NCBI GenBank assembly: GCA_002493305.1
Contig: DKYJ01000013.1
Coordinates: forward strand, 646-27,673
DNA length: 27,028 nt
From: Clostridiales bacterium UBA7103
Lineage (GTDB): Bacteria > Bacillota > Clostridia > Oscillospirales > Oscillospiraceae
Direction: 5' to 3'
Position numbers and translations under genes: made by a program. Positions 22,715 through 27,028 of this stretch are shown piece after piece. Position 1 is the stretch's first letter. Each line of letters begins with the position of its first letter. Under the pieces are notes generated by a model. The model did no database searches, was not told where the DNA came from, and was given only the letters and a program-made list of their open reading frames with translations.

Positions 22715-22969
22715 ATGCCTAATATAAAACCGATCTCTGACCTGAGAAACTACTCGGAGGTTCTGCACGATGTTGCTGTCGGCTCTCCTGTCTTCCTCAC
22801 AAAAAACGGGCGCGGCAGATATGCCATTCTCGATCTGCGCGATTATGAAAAAACGCAGGCAACGCTTAAATTGATGAGCGAACTGGAAAAAGGCCGCAGA
22901 TCCGGTGAGGAAAAAGGCTGGCTGAGCTTGGAGGATGTGGAAAAATATCTGGGGATAGAGAATGAATAG
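22715..22969 (+). CDS. Phd/YefM-family antitoxin (TA module 2)
   Basis: An 84-residue protein, MPNIKPISDLRNYSEVLHDVA ... PVFLTKNGRGRYAILDLRDYEK. It is paralogous to the antitoxin at 18264 in the DNA-binding half but different in the C-terminal half. AAAGGGGG lies 8 nt upstream. It overlaps its toxin gene by 8 nt and runs opposite to the conjugation operon. Confidence 0.93.
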   Translation: MPNIKPISDLRNYSEVLHDVAVGSPVFLTKNGRGRYAILDLRDYEKTQATLKLMSELEKGRRSGEEKGWLSLEDVEKYLGIENE

Positions 22970-23294
22970 GCTGCATTTATCCCTTGATGCAAGGACGGAT
23001 CTCGAAGAAATCCGAGAATACATCTCTACAGAGCTTGAAAATCCAAGTGCCGCAGAAAATACGATTGCCCGCATAACAAAAGAACTTCGCATTCTGTATA
23101 GCTTTTCCCAAGCCGGTACGCCGCTCTCCTCCATAACCAATATACAAAACGAGTATCGCTATATAACTGTTGGAAACTATATGGCTTTCTACCGGGTTCT
23201 TGGCGAAGATGTATTTATTGATCGAATACTCTATGGAAAGAGAAATTATCTGCGCACACTTTTGGGCGATAGCAACGAGCATCGCGGGCAATAG
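22962..23294 (+). CDS. RelE/ParE-family toxin (TA module 2)
   Basis: A 110-residue protein: LHLSLDARTDLEEIREYISTELENPSAAENTIARITKELRIL, then YRYITVGNYMAFYRVLGEDVFIDRILYGKRNYLRTL. This is the ParE/RelE pattern with the usual final Arg-rich strand. It is coupled to the antitoxin before it. Target unknown. Confidence 0.93.
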   Translation: MNRLHLSLDARTDLEEIREYISTELENPSAAENTIARITKELRILYSFSQAGTPLSSITNIQNEYRYITVGNYMAFYRVLGEDVFIDRILYGKRNYLRTLLGDSNEHRGQ

Positions 23295-23304
23295 CTAACA
23301 TAAG

Positions 23305-23349
23305 CAGACGGGAGTACCCCCAAGGCTTTTCTCCTGTCTGTTTATTTTT
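23305..23349 (+). terminator. Terminator of TA module 2
   Basis: CAGAC-g-GGAG / CTCC-t-GTCTG around a 16-nt loop, followed by TTTATTTTT. It ends at the stop of the convergent MT-A70 gene. Confidence 0.75.
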
Positions 23350-23884
23350 CACCCATCTCAACATCGCTTTCAACCTCATTTCCCCAGACATCCCAGCCGG
23401 GGGTAGTGCGGCGGGCAAAAAGCTCTATTCTGGGCACATCTCCCATCAGAGCCTCAATGCGCCGCCGCGCTTCCTCCGGCTTTTTGCTGTGTTCCTCCAC
23501 ATGGGAGATGATGACCTGGTGAATATTCTTGGCTCTGCGCTTTGGGTGGCCTTTGGTAGCCAGCAGGCATATCTCCGCGTTGGCTCTTGTCCAGTAGCCC
23601 ATACCCCAGAAAATACCGTCCCCCTGACGGTTCAGCTTTATCCAGACAAAGGCTGTAGTTTTATATTGAAAGCCCCATGCCTTTATGACTTGCAGAGCCT
23701 CCTTGAGCATGGGCAGAGTCGCCCAGAGAAACAGCGCACAGTCCTTGTCCGTAAGCTCTCCCACTGACAGCGCCATAATATCCTTCAGCTCCATGGTGGG
23801 GTAATGCTTTTCCACCATTCCATGCCCGCTCCACGCCTTGTATCGCCACGGAGGGTCGGCATATATTACACCGTATTTCTTCAT
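23342..23884 (-). CDS. MT-A70-family DNA N6-adenine methyltransferase
   Basis: A 180-residue protein starting MKKYGVIYADPPWRYKAW, with the catalytic DPPW at residues 10-13. It continues CALFLWATLPMLKEALQVIKAWGF and WTRANAEICLLATKGHPKR, and ends with RIELFARRTTPGWDVWGNE. This matches MT-A70 proteins of phages and conjugative elements. The ATG at 23884 overlaps the VirB6-like stop (ATGA); the frame is open far upstream, but that part is only the shadow of the VirB6 gene. With no nuclease nearby, it may guard the element during transfer. Confidence 0.94.
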   Translation of the reverse strand: MKKYGVIYADPPWRYKAWSGHGMVEKHYPTMELKDIMALSVGELTDKDCALFLWATLPMLKEALQVIKAWGFQYKTTAFVWIKLNRQGDGIFWGMGYWTRANAEICLLATKGHPKRRAKNIHQVIISHVEEHSKKPEEARRRIEALMGDVPRIELFARRTTPGWDVWGNEVESDVEMGEK

Positions 23885-24729
23885 AAGCTGAACATCTCCC
23901 GCACTATCCTGTCCGAGCCTTTTACAAGCCCTGTCAAAATGAGCATGTTGAAAATAAGCTGGCCTATGTATTCCCAAACCATTGTCACGGCGGGCAGGCT
24001 TGAATCCGTTGCAGGAGCGGAGCTTGACACAAAGGCCGAATAAATAAGGCAGGCCAGAACGATGACCGCGCCTTCCAAGCAAACGCCTATGTAAGACTTT
24101 ATAAACGCCTTGCCCATGGCACTTGTCCCCTCCCCGGCAAAGGCCGCAAGCGGGAGCGGCGAGAGCGCGGTATATAGATAGAGCTTGAAAAAGCGCCCAT
24201 ATACCGTGAGAATCAGCACAAAGGACATAATAGTAATAAAGAGACTTCCAAGAAAAGAGACAAGCCACAGCGGTATGCTCTGTATTACGCTCACATCTTC
24301 AACAGCGGCAATAATCTCGGCGGGCAGCGCCGCTGACTCGGAAACCGCCCCACCTATGCCGCCCATGATGGCAGATACCACGCTGCCGCAGATGGCAAAG
24401 ATGGCGGTCATGATCTCCATGCCGTAGCCCACGGCTATCTTCGCCGCCACGAAGCGGATAAAATGCCGCAGTGCAAACTCCGGCCTTTGCAGTTCCCGGA
24501 ACGAGGCGGCAGACTGGAAAACACCTATTGCAAAGAAAAGCACCAGCAGGCCATAACCGATGCCTACCAGTGCTGAATGTATATTGACAATGACGCTCCA
24601 TATCTGCCCGCCTTTGAAAGTCTCCGGGGTTTGGGTTATGAGCTGCCACAGCTCAGCCAACTTCTCGTTCCATGTGCCGATAGCGTTTTCAAGGTTTCTT
24701 ACGACCCAGTTATCTGAAATTAACTTCAC
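23881..24729 (-). CDS. VirB6/TrbL-like conjugation membrane protein
   Basis: A 282-residue polytopic protein with about six membrane segments (for example VGIGYGLLVLFFAIGVFQSAASF, FITIMSFVLILTVYGRFFKLYLYTALSPLPLAAFAG, LEGAVIVLACLIYSAFV). The stretch PLPLAAFAGEGTSAMGKAFIKSYIGVCLEG is typical of these ICE channel proteins. The start is GTG at 24729 inside GGAGGTG, which leaves no spacing; ATT two codons on has better spacing. The first 27 coding bases and the ribosome site are part of a 35-bp direct repeat, with the second copy 1.2 kb away. Confidence 0.92.
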   Translation of the reverse strand: MKLISDNWVVRNLENAIGTWNEKLAELWQLITQTPETFKGGQIWSVIVNIHSALVGIGYGLLVLFFAIGVFQSAASFRELQRPEFALRHFIRFVAAKIAVGYGMEIMTAIFAICGSVVSAIMGGIGGAVSESAALPAEIIAAVEDVSVIQSIPLWLVSFLGSLFITIMSFVLILTVYGRFFKLYLYTALSPLPLAAFAGEGTSAMGKAFIKSYIGVCLEGAVIVLACLIYSAFVSSSAPATDSSLPAVTMVWEYIGQLIFNMLILTGLVKGSDRIVREMFSL

Positions 24730-24737
24730 CTCCAGAA
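24703..24737. repeat. 35-bp direct repeat, copy A
   Basis: Identical over 35 bp to 25923-25957 in the same orientation. It covers the ribosome site and first nine codons of the VirB6-like gene. The pair encloses the RelB-RelE and HicB genes. Confidence 0.95.
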
Positions 24738-24758
24738 GATAGTTGTAATGACATTGTA

Positions 24759-24787
24759 TTGACTTTTTGCAGTATGTGCACTATAAT
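24759..24787 (+). promoter_or_regulatory. Promoter of the RelB-RelE module
   Basis: TTGACT (24759-24764), 17-nt spacer, TATAAT (24782-24787), followed by AAGGAG and the ATG at 24809. Confidence 0.8.
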
Positions 24788-24808
24788 AAGCCCAAGGAGT
24801 TGATTGAA

Positions 24809-25135
24809 ATGGAACTTTACAACTTGAATGTTGCCAATGCCCCGAAAACATCTACATTCCAAATGCGGATAAACCCCGAAATAAAGCAACAGGTCGAAGA
24901 TATTTACTCCCGTCAGGGCTTGACCTTTACCGATGCTGTCAATATCTTTATTCAGCAATCCATCAATTCCAACGGGCTTCCCTTTCTTGCCTCTGCTGAA
25001 AATGAGGAATTTCTAAAGTCAAAAGCCGTGCGCCGCCTTGCGGAAGAAATACAGAAAGGGTGGGCATCTGTTCAGTCTGAGGATGATTGGATTTCTGAGG
25101 ATGAGGCTTATAGGATGCTCGGTCTGGATAAATGA
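24809..25135 (+). CDS. RelB/DinJ-family antitoxin
   Basis: A 108-residue protein with a RelB/DinJ ribbon-helix-helix start: TSTFQMRINPEIKQQVEDIYSRQGLTFTDAVNIFIQQSINSNGLPF. The acidic C-terminal half ends SEDDWISEDEAYRMLGLDK. The ATG at 24809 is chosen because AAGGAG lies 9 nt before it; an upstream TTG lies between the promoter elements and is not credible. It overlaps the toxin gene by 4 nt. Confidence 0.93.
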   Translation: MELYNLNVANAPKTSTFQMRINPEIKQQVEDIYSRQGLTFTDAVNIFIQQSINSNGLPFLASAENEEFLKSKAVRRLAEEIQKGWASVQSEDDWISEDEAYRMLGLDK

Positions 25136-25446
25136 GATTACGATACACACCGCAAGCCATCCATGACATCAACGAGATCAAAGCATACATTTCGACCTCC
25201 CTTCGTAACGAAACTGCCGCAAAACGAATCGCGTCAGTCATCCTGCAAGGCTGCACAAAGCTGAAAACTTTTCCGTTTTTGGGTTTTTCTGTCCGGGACA
25301 GATACGGGATTGACTCTGAGGACAGAATTCTGCTGTGCGAAAATTACATTGCTGTCTACACTGTGGAGGAGAATATAATATCTGTCGGCAGAATCATTGA
25401 CGGCAGGCAGGATTATATACGCATTTTGCAGAGCAGCTTAAAGTGA
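25132..25446 (+). CDS. RelE/ParE-family toxin paired with RelB
   Basis: A 104-residue protein: MRLRYTPQAIHDINEIKAYISTSLRNETAAKRIASVILQGC, then ILLCENYIAVYTVEENIISVGRIIDGRQDYIRIL. This matches the RelE/ParE superfamily. It is coupled to the antitoxin by ATGA and followed at once by copy 4 of the dispersed palindrome, which likely acts as its terminator. Confidence 0.93.
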   Translation: MRLRYTPQAIHDINEIKAYISTSLRNETAAKRIASVILQGCTKLKTFPFLGFSVRDRYGIDSEDRILLCENYIAVYTVEENIISVGRIIDGRQDYIRILQSSLK

Positions 25447-25453
25447 ATACGAG

Positions 25454-25480
25454 AAATGCGTCTCACTATGAGACGCATTT
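25454..25480. repeat. Dispersed palindrome, copy 4, after the RelE toxin
   Basis: Core 25457-25477 with perfect arms TGCGTCTCA / TGAGACGCA and centre CTA, extended by AAA and TTT; TTTTT follows. It can fold as a terminator for the toxin gene and, in the other direction, for hicB. Confidence 0.9.
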
Positions 25481-25495
25481 TTCTGATGCTCTAAT

Positions 25496-25837
25496 TTAAT
25501 TTTCAGACGCAAGTGCCTGCCGTATTGCTCCCTCTACAAAACTGTTGAGTGTCATCTGATGGGAAGCGGCACAGATGACCGCCTGCTTATGAAGCTCTGG
25601 GGAAACCCGCACATTGAAGCTGCCCTTATATGCTCTTTCCGGCTCTGTGCTTTCCGCTTCGCACAGAGCGAGATAATCATCTACCGCTCCATGAAAGTCC
25701 TCAATAAGCTCTTTCGCGTTTGTCCCTTCATAAGAGATCAGCGCCCGAATGCCCATGACCTTTCCATAGAACAGATTGTCTTCCTCCGAAAACTCAACAG
25801 TTCCCACATAGCCCTTATATTCCATTGTATTATTCAT
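25496..25837 (-). CDS. HicB-family antitoxin-like protein without HicA partner
   Basis: A 113-residue protein with the HicB pseudo-RNase H part (MEYKGYVGTVEFSEEDNLFYGKVMGIRALISYEGTNAKELIEDFHGAVDDYLALCE) and a C-terminal ribbon-helix-helix (GSFNVRVSPELHKQAVICAASHQMTLNSFVEGAIRQAL). No HicA-like toxin adjoins it, though solitary HicB proteins are common. AGGAAGGA lies before the ATG at 25837 and a promoter at 25862-25890. Confidence 0.92.
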   Translation of the reverse strand: MNNTMEYKGYVGTVEFSEEDNLFYGKVMGIRALISYEGTNAKELIEDFHGAVDDYLALCEAESTEPERAYKGSFNVRVSPELHKQAVICAASHQMTLNSFVEGAIRQALASEN

Positions 25838-25861
25838 ATGAGTCCTTCCTGTTCCACTGTC

Positions 25862-25890
25862 AGCATACTACAGCGGAGGGAGGAATACAA
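25862..25890 (-). promoter_or_regulatory. Promoter of the hicB-like gene
   Basis: Minus strand TTGTAT (25890-25885), 17-nt spacer, TATGCT (25867-25862), about 25 nt before the start. Confidence 0.65.
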
Positions 25891-25916
25891 CTAAATTCAG
25901 TTGCAATAATTTTATC

Positions 25917-25949
25917 TCATTTGACCCAGTTATCTGAAATTAACTTCAC
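25917..25949 (-). pseudogene. Decapeptide-length remnant of the VirB6-like gene start
   Basis: The second copy of the 35-bp repeat carries the same ribosome site and reads MKLISDNWV as in the VirB6-like gene, then Lys and a stop. It is a duplicated 5' end left beside the TA cassette, not a functional gene. Confidence 0.75.
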
Positions 25950-25957
25950 CTCCAGAA
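25923..25957. repeat. 35-bp direct repeat, copy B
   Basis: Identical to 24703-24737. Flanking sequence differs on both sides. It lies upstream of the orphan RelB promoter. Confidence 0.95.
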
Positions 25958-25983
25958 TAATTTGTAAATTTTCGTGCATTATA

Positions 25984-26012
25984 TTGATTTCTTCGTGCAA
26001 ATAGCATATAAT
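25984..26012 (+). promoter_or_regulatory. Promoter of the orphan RelB gene
   Basis: TTGATT (25984-25989), 17-nt spacer, TATAAT (26007-26012), followed by AAGGAG (26028-26033) and ATG at 26043. Confidence 0.8.
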
Positions 26013-26042
26013 AACAGTGCTATAGGAAAGGAGATGATCTAA

Positions 26043-26318
26043 ATGGCAAGTTCCACAAACATTAGCATCCGTATGGATTCAGATCTCAAGGCGCAGGCCG
26101 ATGCGTTGTTTGGCGAGTTGGGAATGAATATAACAACTGCCTTTAATATTTTCGTGCGCCAGTCTTTGCGTGAGGGGCGTATTCCCTTTGAAATTTCTCT
26201 CAATCGACCGAACAAAGAAACACTTGGCGCTATGCTGGAAGCGGAAAGGTTCGCAAAAGACCCGTCCGTAAATGGTTATACCGATATGGACGAACTTTTT
26301 GATGAGTTAAGGAAATGA
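26043..26318 (+). CDS. RelB/DinJ-family antitoxin whose toxin is missing
   Basis: A 91-residue protein: TNISIRMDSDLKAQADALFGELGMNITTAFNIFVRQSLREGRIPFEI, then an acidic C-terminus ending DMDELFDELRK. The promoter and ribosome site look intact. The stop is in ATGAG, the layout in which a RelE/YafQ toxin would start, but the following bases are copy 5 of the palindrome and then the pilin gene on the other strand. No toxin is present. Confidence 0.93.
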   Translation: MASSTNISIRMDSDLKAQADALFGELGMNITTAFNIFVRQSLREGRIPFEISLNRPNKETLGAMLEAERFAKDPSVNGYTDMDELFDELRK

Positions 26319-26342
26319 GTCTCACGGTGAGACTCATTTCCT
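26310..26342. repeat. Dispersed palindrome, copy 5, with a compensatory change
   Basis: Perfect 16-bp arms around one G, 33 bp in all. The core arms are TGAGTCTCAC / GTGAGACTCA: C to A on the left and the matching G to T on the right, compared with the other copies. The RelB stop codon lies inside it. Confidence 0.92.
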
Positions 26343-26350
26343 CTTTTCAT

Positions 26351-26677
26351 TTACACCACGCCTATGGCAGTCAAAATCTCTTTGGCAAAGGCAATTATAA
26401 GTCCACCGAACAGGCACAGGAAGCCTTGGGAGCGCTGGCTTGCATCGTGGCTCTGGATGCTCATGCCCACCTGCACCATGCCCCAGCCGAGGATTATAAT
26501 GCCGATGGCCTTGATGCAGGAAAAGATTAAGTTGCTCAGGTTATTTACAATAGTCAGGGGATCACCGCCGGTGGCGTAGGCGGGGACTGTAAACAGGCAT
26601 ACAGACAGCACCATGGCTGCCCATGCAGAAGTAAGTATTCGGGTGATTCGGTTTTTATCAGGCTTGGGTTTGTTCAT
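26351..26677 (-). CDS. Maff2-like small membrane protein (VirB2/pilin-like)
   Basis: A 108-residue protein with an N-terminal signal-like segment (TSAWAAMVLSVCLFTVPAYA) and two further hydrophobic segments (LIFSCIKAIGIIILGWGMVQVGMSI, GFLCLFGGLIIAFAKEILTAIGVV). SHDASQRSQGFLCLFGGLIIAFAKEIL is the conserved part of Maff2 proteins between VirD4 and VirB6 in Firmicutes elements. TTGGAGGAAAGCT precedes the ATG. It overlaps the VirD4 gene end. Confidence 0.9.
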   Translation of the reverse strand: MNKPKPDKNRITRILTSAWAAMVLSVCLFTVPAYATGGDPLTIVNNLSNLIFSCIKAIGIIILGWGMVQVGMSIQSHDASQRSQGFLCLFGGLIIAFAKEILTAIGVV

Positions 26678-27028
26678 AGCTTTCCTCCAATTCGGATAGT
26701 AAGTGTCTCATGTCGTACATACAATGCGGGCTGTGTACATAAGGAATAGCCCCGCCGTCCTCGGTATAGGCAATGTTTGGGTGCTTCATCAGGTCGTACT
26801 TCTCGTCAATCACCGGTCGCTCTCCCCGGATGAACACAATGGCGTCTTTATTATCCAAGAGCCTTACTTCATCCGGGGTCATCAGCTCCCGACCTGTCTG
26901 TTGGGTACTCTGGGAGAATGAACCGCTGCGCCCCCTGCTCTGGCTGCTGGAGCTGGTGCTGATTGTCTCCTTACCCAGCAGCTTTGAAATGTACTCGTGG
27001 GTACTCTGCTCATTGCCGCCGAGATAGA
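26658..27028 (-). CDS. virD4: VirD4/TraG-type coupling protein, C-terminal part (runs off the right edge)
   Basis: The frame is open to the window edge and starts YLGGNEQSTHEYISKLLGKETI, the conserved end of the TraG/VirD4 ATPase core. A Ser/Gln-rich linker and TPDEVRLLDNKDAIVFIRGERPVIDEKYDLMKHPN follow, the usual C-terminus. The Walker motifs lie outside the window. Coupling proteins deliver the relaxase-DNA complex to the channel. The stop overlaps the Maff2-like start. Confidence 0.93.
   Translation of the reverse strand, partial: YLGGNEQSTHEYISKLLGKETISTSSSSQSRGRSGSFSQSTQQTGRELMTPDEVRLLDNKDAIVFIRGERPVIDEKYDLMKHPNIAYTEDGGAIPYVHSPHCMYDMRHLLSELEESYEQTQA

Noticed and set aside
23885..24268. 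N-terminal extension of the MT-A70 frame
   Set aside because: This part is antisense-free but out of frame inside the VirB6-like gene; the ATG overlapping that gene's stop is the natural start.
9851..26342. Could the repeated palindromes be a CRISPR array?
   Set aside because: Copies are kilobases apart with genes between them, and no cas genes are present.
26315..26530. Frame starting at the ATGA overlap after the orphan RelB
   Set aside because: After five codons it reads through the palindrome into antisense of the pilin gene; it is not a toxin.

Overview
The window looks like a chromosomal segment of a spore-forming gut Clostridia species, probably Oscillospiraceae-like (inference). The reasons are the Firmicutes gene order rimP-nusA-ylxR-ylxQ-infB, a fragment of a sporulation sigma factor, a Spo0A DNA-binding domain, purine-rich Shine-Dalgarno sites, and typical Firmicutes integrative conjugative element (ICE) genes. 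No rRNA, tRNA or CRISPR array was seen.

Region 1 (1-7942) is host chromosome. On the minus strand lies the nusA operon, with its own promoter and a terminator-like hairpin in the leader. Next come a class V PLP enzyme and an NhaC-type antiporter, facing a divergent RpiR/MurR regulator across a 27-bp operator-like palindrome. A VanY-type D,D-carboxypeptidase follows, and then only the last 25 codons of a SigK-like sigma factor.

Region 2 (about 7940 to beyond 27028) is a mobile element. A large serine recombinase sits directly against the broken sigma gene, as in the skin elements of Bacillus subtilis and Clostridioides difficile. Behind it are a short protein, a hairpin-rich non-coding stretch, a 35-codon ORF and a stand-alone Spo0A C-terminal domain. 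A complete agr-type quorum-sensing island fills 11.0-17.2 kb. On the minus strand it has agrD, agrB, a secreted peptidoglycan-binding-fold protein and a large lipoprotein (propeller plus solute-binding domain). On the plus strand it has an XRE regulator, an AgrA-like LytTR regulator and an AgrC-like kinase. The minus-strand conjugation (type IV secretion) genes run from the right edge leftwards: VirD4, Maff2-like pilin, VirB6-like, MT-A70 methyltransferase, PrgI, VirB4, a C5 methyltransferase and a lysozyme that appears truncated.

Several junctions of the conjugation operon carry plus-strand toxin-antitoxin genes (two Phd/YefM-ParE pairs, one RelB-RelE pair, one orphan RelB), each with its own near-consensus promoter; a lone HicB lies on the minus strand. 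Five copies of a 21-bp palindrome (arms TGCGTCTCA / TGAGACGCA, one with a symmetric compensatory change) are scattered through the element, often overlapping start or stop codons. A perfect 35-bp direct repeat brackets one TA cassette. The strongest leads are the broken sigma gene with its recombinase, the agr island as ICE cargo, and the dispersed palindrome family.
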